From Lachnospiraceae bacterium (GTDB lineage Bacteria > Bacillota > Clostridia > Lachnospirales > Lachnospiraceae), in contig JAEELW010000084.1 in NCBI GenBank assembly GCA_016282915.1, forward strand, positions 1 to 64,000: 64,000 nucleotides of DNA, in the 5' to 3' direction. A program made the position numbers and the translations under genes. Shown in pieces: positions 32,611-41,517 of the stretch. The stretch's first letter is position 1. Each line of letters starts with the position of its first letter. The notes beneath the pieces are model-generated. The model was not told the DNA's origin and searched no databases. It worked only from the letters and a program-made list of their open reading frames with translations.

Positions 32611-34778
32611 TGTTTTTGTTTGTAACGGGGATCATACTGTCCGGCCTGCTGATAGCCCTGGCTTATGAAAAACCCGGCTTTCTCAAGCTGGCGATCCTGG
32701 GCTGTGCCTGCTATACCTCCCTGTATCTCTTTGTATCGGGGATGCTGATGCTGCTTTCGCTTTTCTCGGTGGGAACGGCGATGGCGGTATGTGACGTGCT
32801 TCTCCTGCTTTTGTGCGCGGCGCGCTTCCTGTGGCGGCGTATGGAACTGCCGAAGGTGCGCTTTCACTGGAAGAGTTATCTGCCGATCCTGATCATCCTT
32901 GTGGTGGCCGCTTTCTTCTCTTACAGGACCCGGGCCGGCGTCTTCGGTACGGGGCAGGACCAGGGGCTGTACCAGGCCCGTGCCATGTATTATATGATGG
33001 ATAAGACAGAGGAGACGCAGAGTTTTCCGGAATATGCAAAGACGCTGACCAAGTGGGAAAAGCTCCGTTTCCTGGAAGAGATCAGGGATCTGAGCGGTTA
33101 CTACATCGATGAGGATGTGCTGAAGCAGGAGGGAAAACTGGAAGGGACCTTTCACGGACTCGGTCCTTTTCCGGCCTGGATGGCTCTGTGGGGCAAGCTC
33201 TTCGGCTTAAGCGCGATGCCTCTGGCCATGATCTCCTGCTACCTGATCTCCATCGGCTGTGTATGGCTGATCTGCAGGAATCTCTGGAACGGGCGCAAGC
33301 TTTTTGCGGCGGCGGTGGCGCTTTTGTATGCGGCAGCGCCCATCGTGTTCTGGAGCGGACAGAATTCCCTGACCGAAGTCGTGATGGCCATGTGCATGAG
33401 CTGCTGGTTTGCGATCCTTACCGACAAGAGGGACGCGGCCCCGCTGCAGCTTCTGGGACTTATGCCCGTGGGAGGGATCTGTGTGCTGCATGTAACGAGC
33501 AGCGTGATCATCCCCCTCTTTGTGATCATCTACTGGCAGGCTTTCGTGGCGAGCGGGAAAAAGGCCTTTGTGGCTGCGGCTATGGCATCTGCGGTGGAAT
33601 ACGGTCTGGGCTTTACGATGATGAAGCTCTGCTTCGGCTTTTATACCGACGGAAACTATCTCAGGGTCTACCGCATCAATGAGGAGCTGATCAACCCGGA
33701 TAACATCCTTTTCTGGGTATGGGGAGCCGTGATCCTCTGTCTGGGACTGAGCCTCTGGATGTTTTTGCGGGGCGAGAAGTTTTTCCTGCGGAAGCTCATG
33801 AAGCGTTCCGCGCTGGAGGGCAGCGGCCGTGCTTCGAAGATCGCCGCCATCGTATTGCTGTCCCTCACTTTCATCGCCATCTTCCTGGAATTCTGGAAGA
33901 GACGGGAGCTGGAGGGCGTGTTCCCGCTGATGCTCTTCTACGGATATGTGATCATGTCGGGCTTTGTCACAATGCCGCTGGCCCTTGCGGCTACGATAAA
34001 GGACAGCCGTGAGCTGTTTACCGACCGCCGTTTTTTTGCACCGGCCATCGGCCTGTATTATATCCTGCTGTTATACTGTGTAGTGGTATCTCCGGAGGTG
34101 TGGCTGTATTTCTACTTCGCACGGTACCTGGCGCCTTTCATCTTTCTGCCGATGGTGCTTTCCGGTCGCATACTGAACAGCCTGCCGCGCGTCGCCCTCG
34201 GTATCGGGACGGTCGTGATCCTGGCTCTCACGGTCTGGCAGTCGAGGATCCTTTATCAGACCAGGGATATGAGCTATACCGATTATGAGGTGCTGGAGGA
34301 TATCACTGCCTGCATCGGGGAGAACGATGTGGTGCTGATCAACGAGCAGGGTTTCCACTGCCAGCGCTATTATACTTTTCCGATCAAGGCGGTCTGCGGG
34401 GCGGATGTGCGTTTTGCCTGGGAAGACGGGCTGGAGGACCAGATGAACCGTTATGACCGCAAGTACGACACAGTCTTTCTGCTGAGCCTGAATCTTGGAA
34501 GGACCATGGCGGATCCGAAGGGCTGGAAAGAGATCTACCGGGCGGATATCAACGGTTCCGTCATCGCAGGAGATACCGAGTTCGCCCTGCCTTATCCGAC
34601 GGACTATGCAAGACTGGATACGGAGCTGGTACTGCTGGTAAAGGATACGCCACAGGAGGAGCTTCCACCGGGCAGCGAGGAAGACGACGAATATTACGAC
34701 GAAAAAAAAGATAAAGATAAAGACAACGATACCGAGGATAAAAACGGGAAAGAAACAGAAGCGGAGGGACAACCGTGA
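32604..34778 (+). CDS. Large polytopic membrane protein, GT-C-like
   Basis: 724 residues with about 12-13 hydrophobic helices up to residue 560. An outer loop near residues 115-130 carries GVFGTGQDQGLYQARAMYY, whose Asp matches the placement of catalytic Asp residues in GT39/GT83-like GT-C enzymes. A soluble segment follows the last helix, then a strikingly acidic and lysine-rich tail of about 50 residues (repeated D, E and K) likely outside or at the membrane edge. Two GT2 genes of the polyprenyl-phosphate-sugar type follow directly, so it may use their product. The ATG overlaps the previous stop by 7 bases; another ATG lies at 32610. Confidence 0.75.
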   Translation: MLMFLFVTGIILSGLLIALAYEKPGFLKLAILGCACYTSLYLFVSGMLMLLSLFSVGTAMAVCDVLLLLLCAARFLWRRMELPKVRFHWKSYLPILIILVVAAFFSYRTRAGVFGTGQDQGLYQARAMYYMMDKTEETQSFPEYAKTLTKWEKLRFLEEIRDLSGYYIDEDVLKQEGKLEGTFHGLGPFPAWMALWGKLFGLSAMPLAMISCYLISIGCVWLICRNLWNGRKLFAAAVALLYAAAPIVFWSGQNSLTEVVMAMCMSCWFAILTDKRDAAPLQLLGLMPVGGICVLHVTSSVIIPLFVIIYWQAFVASGKKAFVAAAMASAVEYGLGFTMMKLCFGFYTDGNYLRVYRINEELINPDNILFWVWGAVILCLGLSLWMFLRGEKFFLRKLMKRSALEGSGRASKIAAIVLLSLTFIAIFLEFWKRRELEGVFPLMLFYGYVIMSGFVTMPLALAATIKDSRELFTDRRFFAPAIGLYYILLLYCVVVSPEVWLYFYFARYLAPFIFLPMVLSGRILNSLPRVALGIGTVVILALTVWQSRILYQTRDMSYTDYEVLEDITACIGENDVVLINEQGFHCQRYYTFPIKAVCGADVRFAWEDGLEDQMNRYDRKYDTVFLLSLNLGRTMADPKGWKEIYRADINGSVIAGDTEFALPYPTDYARLDTELVLLVKDTPQEELPPGSEEDDEYYDEKKDKDKDNDTEDKNGKETEAEGQP

Positions 34779-35848
34779 AACTGATCATACAGATCCCCTG
34801 TTATAACGAAGCAGAGACGCTGGAGATCGCCTTAAACGATCTGCCGAAGCACATTGACGGCGTGGACGAGATCGAATACCTGATCGTGGACGACGGGAGC
34901 ACGGACAAGACTGTAGAGGTGGCCGTGAACTGGGGCGTGCATCATGTGGTGAAGTTTACCAGGAACAAGGGCCTGGCCCGCGGCTTTATGGCCGGTCTGG
35001 AAGCCAGCCTGTCCTACGGTGCAGACATCATCGTCAATACCGATGCCGATAACCAGTACTGCGGCAGCGATATCGAGCTCCTGGTGAAGCCGATCCTGGA
35101 GGGCAGGGCCGATATCGTTATCGGCGAGCGCCCCATTGACAATATCCCGCATTTTTCATGGATCAAGAAAAAGATGCAGCACTTCGGCAGCTGGGTGGTA
35201 CGGAAGGCTTCGCGTACGGACATCCCCGATGCGCCCTCGGGTTTCCGGGCGTTTTCCAGGGAAGCCGCCATGCATATCAACGTGGTGAACGAATACACCT
35301 ATACGCTGGAGACCATTGTACAGGCCGGACGGAACAAGATGTCCATCATCTCGGTACCGGTGCGTACCAATCCGGAACTGCGCAAATCCAGGCTCTTTCA
35401 CAGTATCGGCGGTTATATCAAGAAATCGGCGCTTACGATCATCCGTGCGCTTCTGATGTACCGGCCTCTGGCAGTGCTTACGCTGATCGGAAGCATTCCG
35501 TTCCTGGTGGGTCTGGGCATCGGTATCCGCTTTATCGTATATATCTTCCTGGGACGCAGTGCCGGTCACGTGCAGTCGCTGATCCTGGCCTGTACCCTGA
35601 TCATCATCGGCTTTATGACCTTTGTCATAGGCATGCTGGCGGATGTGATCTCGGCCAACCGCAAGATCATCGAAGATGTGCAGTATCATGTACGCCGTCT
35701 GGCTTTCGATAAGGATGCCGAGGAAGCGAAGGAAGAAAAGGCGGAGCTGCCGAAACCGGCTCCGAAAGAGACGGGGACGCCGGAGGGGGATGCGGGAAAT
35801 CCCGCGGAAAAGAAGACCGGACGTCACGATAAAAGAGGAAAAAAGTAA
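34775..35848 (+). CDS. Polyprenyl-phosphate-sugar synthase-like glycosyltransferase family 2
   Basis: 357 residues, starting at a GTG (GTGA overlap) with GGAGGG 6 bases upstream. The GT-A domain has VDDGSTDKT near residue 38, ARGFMAGLEASL and NTDADNQYCG near 88. Two membrane helices (about 230-255 and 265-292) follow, then a long Lys/Glu/Pro tail. This layout fits enzymes that put a sugar on undecaprenyl phosphate. The C-terminal tail is like the charged tail of its upstream neighbour, perhaps a shared interaction or only composition bias. It is adjacent to an FdtA-like isomerase (TAATG overlap), so a dTDP-3-keto/amino sugar is one possible donor. Confidence 0.87.
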   Translation: MKLIIQIPCYNEAETLEIALNDLPKHIDGVDEIEYLIVDDGSTDKTVEVAVNWGVHHVVKFTRNKGLARGFMAGLEASLSYGADIIVNTDADNQYCGSDIELLVKPILEGRADIVIGERPIDNIPHFSWIKKKMQHFGSWVVRKASRTDIPDAPSGFRAFSREAAMHINVVNEYTYTLETIVQAGRNKMSIISVPVRTNPELRKSRLFHSIGGYIKKSALTIIRALLMYRPLAVLTLIGSIPFLVGLGIGIRFIVYIFLGRSAGHVQSLILACTLIIIGFMTFVIGMLADVISANRKIIEDVQYHVRRLAFDKDAEEAKEEKAELPKPAPKETGTPEGDAGNPAEKKTGRHDKRGKK

Positions 35849-36255
35849 TGGAAATAAAGACTTACCGCTTACAGCAGCACGGGGATGAACGGGGACATCT
35901 GGTGTCCCTGGAGGAGAAGATCGACGTGCCTTTCGAGATCAAAAGGGTGTATTATATGTTTGATACACGTCCGGGCGTGGTCCGCGGCATGCACGCGCAC
36001 AAATCCCTGGAACAGCTCCTGGTCTGCGTTCACGGCTCGGTAAAGATCCTTCTGGACGACGGGGAGGAAAAGCGGACGGTGGTGCTGGACAATCCCTATG
36101 AGGGCCTGTACGTGGCAAACAATATGTGGCGGGAAATGAGCGAATTCACCGAAGGCGCGGTGCTGATGGTATTCGCTTCGAAATACTATGACGAGGATGA
36201 TTACATCCGGGATTATGACGAATTCCTGCGGTTCGTCGGAAAGAAGCAGGTGTGA
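35848..36255 (+). CDS. fdtA: dTDP-4-keto-6-deoxyglucose 3,4-ketoisomerase (FdtA/QdtA-like cupin)
   Basis: 135 residues, the usual length of these single-domain cupins. His49 and His51 in VRGMHAHKSLEQLLVC match the catalytic His pair of FdtA. GSVKILLDDG and YEGLYVANNMWREMSEF complete the family core, and the tail KYYDEDDYIRDYDEFL is typical. It moves the keto group of dTDP-4-keto-6-deoxyglucose from C4 to C3, preparing for a 3-amination (Fuc3N or Qui3N). No FdtB-like 3-aminotransferase is in the window; the only aminotransferase is the WecE type at 13274. It may therefore work with enzymes encoded elsewhere. It overlaps the previous gene by one base. Confidence 0.9.
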   Translation: MEIKTYRLQQHGDERGHLVSLEEKIDVPFEIKRVYYMFDTRPGVVRGMHAHKSLEQLLVCVHGSVKILLDDGEEKRTVVLDNPYEGLYVANNMWREMSEFTEGAVLMVFASKYYDEDDYIRDYDEFLRFVGKKQV

Positions 36256-36259
36256 GGAA

Positions 36260-37207
36260 TTGGATAAGATAGCCGTATTGATCCCCTGTTATAACGAAGA
36301 ACAGACCGTGGAAAAGGTGGTGCGGGATGCAAGAGCCGCGCTTCCCGATGCAAAGATCTATGTCTACGACAACAATTCCACGGACCGTACCGCCGAGCTG
36401 GCGGCGGCCGCCGGCGCCATCGTGCGCAGCGAGCACCGTCAGGGCAAGGGTTTTGTGCTGCGCAGGATGTTCCGCGAGATCGACGCCCTCTGCTATATCT
36501 GTGTGGACGGCGATGATACCTATCCCATGGAGTATGCAGCGGAAATGGCGCGGCAGGTGCTGGAGGACGGCGTGGACATGGTGGTGGGTGACCGCCTTTC
36601 ATCCACCTATTTTACGGAGAATAAGCGGCCTTTCCATAATACGGGCAACAAGCTGGTGCGATCCACGATCAACCGTCTGTTCCATTGTAAGATCCGTGAT
36701 ATCATGACGGGCTACCGGGCCATGAGCTATGAATTTGTCAAAAGCTATCCCGTGCTCTCAAGGGGCTTCGAGATCGAGACCGAGATGACGATCCATGCGG
36801 TCTTCAACGAAATGGTGATCAGCAACGTGGTGGTGGATTTCCGTGACCGGCCGGAGGGCAGCGTATCCAAGCTGAATACCTATTCGGACGGTGCAAAGGT
36901 CTTAAGTACCGTGATCAAGCTTTACAAGAATTACCGTCCGCTGCGCTTTTTCTCCTGGATCGCGGCTTTAATGCTCCTGATCGCGGCCGTGATGTTTGCC
37001 TGGGTCTTTGCACGTTTCCTGAATACCCATCTGGTGGAGAATATGCCTACCCTGATCGTCAGCGGTTTTATGGCTCTTGCGGCGATACAGGCCATCTTTT
37101 CCGGTCTGATCCTGTCGGATATGGTCACGAAGAACCGCAGGGATTTTGAACTGGGGCTTTACCGGATCACGGCGGAGAAAGAACGTTTGAAAAAGGAATC
37201 GGAATGA
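36260..37207 (+). CDS. Polyprenyl-phosphate-sugar synthase-like glycosyltransferase family 2
   Basis: 315 residues from the TTG at 36260, chosen because the fold begins here (KIAVLIPCYNEEQTVEKV) and AGGTG lies 7 bases upstream. In-frame ATGs at 36188-36215 would overlap fdtA. The GT-A domain has YDNNSTDRT, where Asn replaces the usual second Asp, and CVDGDDTYP. RDIMTGYRAMSYEFVKSYP and a pair of C-terminal helices (about 232-255 and 270-292) follow. These fit a DPM1/GtrB-like enzyme that charges undecaprenyl phosphate. It overlaps the next GT-C-like gene by 4 bases, making a donor-synthase and transferase pair likely. Confidence 0.87.
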   Translation: MDKIAVLIPCYNEEQTVEKVVRDARAALPDAKIYVYDNNSTDRTAELAAAAGAIVRSEHRQGKGFVLRRMFREIDALCYICVDGDDTYPMEYAAEMARQVLEDGVDMVVGDRLSSTYFTENKRPFHNTGNKLVRSTINRLFHCKIRDIMTGYRAMSYEFVKSYPVLSRGFEIETEMTIHAVFNEMVISNVVVDFRDRPEGSVSKLNTYSDGAKVLSTVIKLYKNYRPLRFFSWIAALMLLIAAVMFAWVFARFLNTHLVENMPTLIVSGFMALAAIQAIFSGLILSDMVTKNRRDFELGLYRITAEKERLKKESE

Positions 37208-38622
37208 GTTCGCCGGACAGTACGGAAAAGAATAAAATACGGAAAGAATACCTGAGACTGGCAGGATGCGGCGTGTTTTACCTTGTGTTCTGTTTTGTTT
37301 TCGGGATTTATCTGGGATCGGATTCCCGGGGTTATATCGAGATGATCTCGGCGAGGGAACCGGTATATCCGTTGTTCCTGCTTTTGTGGCGCAGCATCTT
37401 CGGGGAAGGGATCTATCTCTGGGTCGTGATCATATTGCAGAACCTGCTGATGGCTTTCTGCGTATGGTACAGCTGCGAGCACCTCTGGAAGCGCTTTTCG
37501 AAGAGCAGGCTCGTCCTGGCCGGCATGTATGCGGTGCACGCGGGAGTGGCCGTGCTGTGCCAGTTCCTTGCGGAACGCGGCGCGATCTATTCCTCGAATA
37601 TCCTGACGGAGGGGATCACGGTCTCGCTGTGGCTCCTGGCCATGACGCTGCTCATCGAAGGCGTGCTGGACTGGGACAGAAAGAAGCTTCTGTGGCTCCT
37701 GCTCCTGCTGGCGCTCCTGACGGATACCAGAAAACAGATGGCCGTTGGCTATCCGGCACTGGCGGCGGCGGTCTTTTTCGGCCGCATGGGAAAGGACGGC
37801 TTCAAACTCTGGCTGAAGCGTCTGCTGATCTGTGTGGCGGGGATCGTTCTGAGCCTGATCCTTGCCCTGGGCGGTACAAGACTGTACAACTACGTCCTGC
37901 GCGGAAGTTTTGCGGCAAACACGCGGGATATGAACCTTGTACTGACGACGACCCTCTATGTGGCGGATCCGGAGGACGCTTCGCTGATCGGAGAGGAAGC
38001 GGTACGCACGCTCTTTGAGCGCACGATGAAAGAGCTGATGGCGAAAGGCAGTAATTACAGCTTTGCGGAAGCCGGCTGGAGTGCGCTGGAAGCCCATTAC
38101 GAAGAAAATTTTGACAGGATCACCGTGGATACCACGGGGCCGCTCTTTGTGGAATACGCAAAGGAACGCGGCTTCAAAGAGGGGATGGAAGCGGAAGGCG
38201 AGGCGGACCGCATGAGCCTTGTGATCGTAAAGAGCCTGTTTTTCCATAATCTGGGACGCTATCTGAAAGTTTACGGCGCATCCCTTCTGAACGGGCTCAT
38301 CAACACGGTGGCAAAGCGCCATCCGCTGCTGGATATCTATGGCCTGGCGGCCTGCCTGCTGCTGACGATACTCGTGATCTACTGCCTGCGGGTGAGGGAA
38401 ACGAGGGAAGCCGGGCGCGGGGGGCTGTTCGTGCTGTTTGGACTTTTCTGCAATACGGCGGTGGCGGCGGCGCTGATCTTCTGCCAGAGCCGCTATATGA
38501 TCTACAATATGGCCCTGTTTTATATGGCATTTTTATGGACAGGAGAAGCCGTTATAAGCTCCCTGCTTTCCGCCCGGAAAAAGACACAGACTGTGGAAAA
38601 GAAAGATGAAATCCGTATTTGA
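37204..38622 (+). CDS. Polytopic membrane protein, GT-C-like
   Basis: 472 residues with about ten hydrophobic helices. After the first helix comes YLGSDSRGYIEMISAREPVYP, with the acidic residues and REP/YP element seen in first outer loops of GT-C enzymes. A soluble segment of about 110 residues (250-360) interrupts the helices, and the last residues are basic. It starts with an ATGA overlap from a polyprenyl-phosphate-sugar synthase-like gene and overlaps an ABC exporter gene by 17 bases. A role in adding a lipid-linked sugar on the outer side is inferred from topology and context; there is no close family match by eye. Confidence 0.75.
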   Translation: MSSPDSTEKNKIRKEYLRLAGCGVFYLVFCFVFGIYLGSDSRGYIEMISAREPVYPLFLLLWRSIFGEGIYLWVVIILQNLLMAFCVWYSCEHLWKRFSKSRLVLAGMYAVHAGVAVLCQFLAERGAIYSSNILTEGITVSLWLLAMTLLIEGVLDWDRKKLLWLLLLLALLTDTRKQMAVGYPALAAAVFFGRMGKDGFKLWLKRLLICVAGIVLSLILALGGTRLYNYVLRGSFAANTRDMNLVLTTTLYVADPEDASLIGEEAVRTLFERTMKELMAKGSNYSFAEAGWSALEAHYEENFDRITVDTTGPLFVEYAKERGFKEGMEAEGEADRMSLVIVKSLFFHNLGRYLKVYGASLLNGLINTVAKRHPLLDIYGLAACLLLTILVIYCLRVRETREAGRGGLFVLFGLFCNTAVAAALIFCQSRYMIYNMALFYMAFLWTGEAVISSLLSARKKTQTVEKKDEIRI

Positions 38623-40378
38623 TATCTTAAAAAAACTGAATTATGTCGTAAATTCGAAGCAGAAGCGGCAGTATGTTCTGGTCACGATCGTGGCTCTGAT
38701 CGGCTCCTTCTGGGAACTGCTGGGGGTGGCGGCGATCTATCCGTTCATCCAGACCGTGATGACCCCGCAGGATGCGGAGGCGAGCTGGTACAGCGGGATC
38801 GTACAGGATATGTTCGGAGACGTGGAGCCGCTGACGCGCATGACGATCCTGGGTATCCTGGTGATCCTGATCTATGTGGTCAAGAATCTGTATCTGATGT
38901 TTTCGAGCTATGTACAGACCGCCTATGCCACCTCGGTCCAGCGGGATCTGTCGATACGCATGACCGATACCTATCTGCGCAGCTCCTACCTTTTCCATCT
39001 GGAGAACAACTCCTCCAGCCTGATCCGCAGCATCAATCAGGATGTGGTAGGTGTGTTCGGCATGTTCTATTACGTGTTCCGTATGCTTGCCGAGCTTTTT
39101 ACGATCATCGCGCTCTGTATCTTTATCGTTATGCTGGATCCGATCCTGGCGATTTCGCTGATGCTGATCCTGGGCAGCTGCATGCTCATACTCTTTTTGG
39201 GGATGAAGCGAACGATCAAACGTCTCGGAAAGAAACAGCAGCAGTGTGAGAGCCGTATGCTGCAGTATCTGACCCAGGCTTTTAACGGGATCAAGGAGAT
39301 CATGGTCAAAAACCGTCAGGAACAGTTTGTGGGGGTTTTTAAGGAAGCAGCCACGGAAAATGCAAAGGCCACAAAGATCAATACCTTTTTCAATTCCATC
39401 AATACCTATATCTATGAGATCGTGTGTATCGGCGGTCTTCTGGCCATCGTGATCGTGCGTTTTCATATGATCGATGATGTGGCAAACTATATGACGCGTC
39501 TGTCAGCGGTTGCGATAGCGGCGTTCCGTCTTTTCCCTGCGATGGGACGCGTCAACACCAACCTGAACGGCATGGTATATAACCGTTCCCGTCTGAACTA
39601 CCTTTACGAAACCCTGCAGACCATCGAAAACAGCAAGGAATACCTGATGAAGAGAGAGGAAGAACAGGGAAGCCTCAGCTTTAACGACTGCATCGGGATC
39701 CGGAACCTGGGCTTCCGCTATCCCCGTGGCAGGGAAGACGTGCTGGAGAACGTGAATCTGACCGTTAAAAAAGGAGAGAGTGTGGCGCTGATCGGCGCTT
39801 CGGGTGCGGGAAAAACAACCCTGGCCGATGTGATCCTGGGTCTTTTGCGGCCGCAGAAGGGGCAGATCCTGGCGGACGGGGAGGATGTGTACCAGCATCC
39901 CGCAGCCTGGGCATCATTGATCGGTTATGTGCCGCAGAACGTATATCTGACGGATGATACGATACGCGGAAATGTCGCCTTCGGGGTACAGGAAGGTGAT
40001 GTGGATGAGGAAAGAGTCTGGAAAGCCCTGGAGGAAGCGCAGCTTGCGGATTTTGTCCGCAGTCAGGAAGAAGGTCTGGATACCATGGTCGGTGAGCGCG
40101 GCGTAAGGATCTCCGGCGGACAGCGGCAGCGTATCGCCATCGCGCGGGCACTTTATGACAATCCCCAGATCCTGGTGCTGGACGAGGCTACGAGTGCGCT
40201 GGATAATGAGACAGAGACTGCGGTGATGGAGGCTATCGACTCACTGCACGGGAGCAAGACCATGATCATCGTGGCCCATCGTCTGAGTACCATACGCAAT
40301 TGCGATGCGATCTACGAGATCTGTAACGGTGTCGCGGTGAAGCGCGACAAGGAAGAGGTATTGAGGGCTCAGGCATGA
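38606..40378 (+). CDS. PglK-like ABC exporter/flippase (second of three)
   Basis: 590 residues. Six membrane helices in residues 1-335 are followed by an ATPase domain with Walker A GASGAGKTT at 397-405, VRISGGQRQRIAIARALYD, ILVLDEATSALDNE and switch VAHRLST, all intact. The N-terminus VFDILKKLNYVVNSKQKRQ follows the PglK pattern. It starts 17 bases inside the previous gene and overlaps the next GT4 gene by 4 bases, so it is firmly part of the operon. The expected role is ATP-driven flipping of a lipid-linked oligosaccharide; which of the three paralogues handles which lipid is unknown. Confidence 0.9.
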   Translation: MKSVFDILKKLNYVVNSKQKRQYVLVTIVALIGSFWELLGVAAIYPFIQTVMTPQDAEASWYSGIVQDMFGDVEPLTRMTILGILVILIYVVKNLYLMFSSYVQTAYATSVQRDLSIRMTDTYLRSSYLFHLENNSSSLIRSINQDVVGVFGMFYYVFRMLAELFTIIALCIFIVMLDPILAISLMLILGSCMLILFLGMKRTIKRLGKKQQQCESRMLQYLTQAFNGIKEIMVKNRQEQFVGVFKEAATENAKATKINTFFNSINTYIYEIVCIGGLLAIVIVRFHMIDDVANYMTRLSAVAIAAFRLFPAMGRVNTNLNGMVYNRSRLNYLYETLQTIENSKEYLMKREEEQGSLSFNDCIGIRNLGFRYPRGREDVLENVNLTVKKGESVALIGASGAGKTTLADVILGLLRPQKGQILADGEDVYQHPAAWASLIGYVPQNVYLTDDTIRGNVAFGVQEGDVDEERVWKALEEAQLADFVRSQEEGLDTMVGERGVRISGGQRQRIAIARALYDNPQILVLDEATSALDNETETAVMEAIDSLHGSKTMIIVAHRLSTIRNCDAIYEICNGVAVKRDKEEVLRAQA

Positions 40379-41517
40379 GGATCCTGTTTATCAGCCACTA
40401 TGATAATATGTACGGGGCGAACCGGGCATTGCTGGATCTGATCCTGGGTCTTAAGCAGGAAGGAAAGCATGAAGTCATCCTGGTGCTCCCGGCAGAAGGA
40501 GAGATGACGGAGCGCCTGAAGGAAGAAGGCGTGGAATACTTTGTCTGCGGAGTGACCCAGTGGCAGGCCATCTACCGGGAACCGATCAGCTTTTCCCGGA
40601 AAAGGAAGAAACGTCTCCGGGCCCTGAGCGAGGAGATCGACCTGCTCTATGAGCATTTTAAGGACCGCGGGATCGATCTGGTTCATTCCAATTCTTCGGT
40701 GATCGGCAGCGGTGCGATCCTGGCCGAGCGTCTGGGCTGCAGACATGTCTGGCATATACGGGAGTTTGCGGCCGAGCATTATGGGATGCGCTATTTCCTT
40801 CCGTCCTGGCAGGTGCAGCATTATTATTATGCGGCAGACCGCCTGATCGTCATATCCGACGCACTGAAGGAAAAATACGAGAGGGAATATCCTTCGGCAA
40901 AGATCGAACGGATCTACGACGGTGTGGAAAAACGGAGCCTTCCGGAGCAGGAAAGGGAAGAAGTTTCCCCTGTCAGTTTTGTATACGTAGCCTATCTCTT
41001 TCCGAAAAAACAGCAGCTGGAGCTTTTAAAGGCTTTTGCGGAGCTGAAGGAGGAAAATGCCGGGGATTTTTCCCTGGTACTGGCCGGCGGCGGTGATGCG
41101 GCTTATGAAAAGAAGCTGCGTTCCTTTATAAAGAGAAAAAAGCTGAACGGGGTGCGGCTTGCGGGTTTTGTTTCCGATGTACCGGCGCTGCTTGCGGACA
41201 GCGATGTGGGGATCATGGCCTCGGATCATGAAGGCTTCGGTCTCGTTACGGTGGAATACATGCTCTCCGGGCTTCCGGTGATCGGCTTCGACAGCGGAGC
41301 CACGCCCGAGATCGTAAAGGACGGGGAAACGGGGATACTGTACCGGGACCGGGAAGGTCTGAAAAATGCCCTGAAAACACTGATCCGTGATGCTAAGCAG
41401 CGTAAGGAAATGGGGCATGCCGGCTACCGGCGCGCCGTGCAGATGTTTTCCGGCGAGGCCAATACGGCCGCGATCCGGGAACTGTACCGCTCGCTGGATA
41501 AGGGAGAAGGCGAATGA
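40375..41517 (+). CDS. Glycosyltransferase family 4
   Basis: 380 residues. The start ILFISHYDNMYGANRALLD is a common GT4 opening in which GANR replaces the more usual GGAE. The donor domain has VAYLFPKKQQLELLKAF, VRLAGFVSDV and ASDHEGFGLVTVEYMLSGLP with both Glu of the EX7E motif, so it should be active. It lies between an ABC exporter and a Wzy-like polymerase, overlapping both by 4 bases (ATGA). It transfers a sugar at the cytoplasmic face; specificity is unknown. Confidence 0.9.
   Translation: MRILFISHYDNMYGANRALLDLILGLKQEGKHEVILVLPAEGEMTERLKEEGVEYFVCGVTQWQAIYREPISFSRKRKKRLRALSEEIDLLYEHFKDRGIDLVHSNSSVIGSGAILAERLGCRHVWHIREFAAEHYGMRYFLPSWQVQHYYYAADRLIVISDALKEKYEREYPSAKIERIYDGVEKRSLPEQEREEVSPVSFVYVAYLFPKKQQLELLKAFAELKEENAGDFSLVLAGGGDAAYEKKLRSFIKRKKLNGVRLAGFVSDVPALLADSDVGIMASDHEGFGLVTVEYMLSGLPVIGFDSGATPEIVKDGETGILYRDREGLKNALKTLIRDAKQRKEMGHAGYRRAVQMFSGEANTAAIRELYRSLDKGEGE

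Noticed and set aside
11505-38622. Wzx flippase among the large membrane proteins
   Set aside because: None shows the even 12-14 helix, low-loop MATE-like layout. All have large soluble segments and acidic first outer loops as in GT-C proteins.
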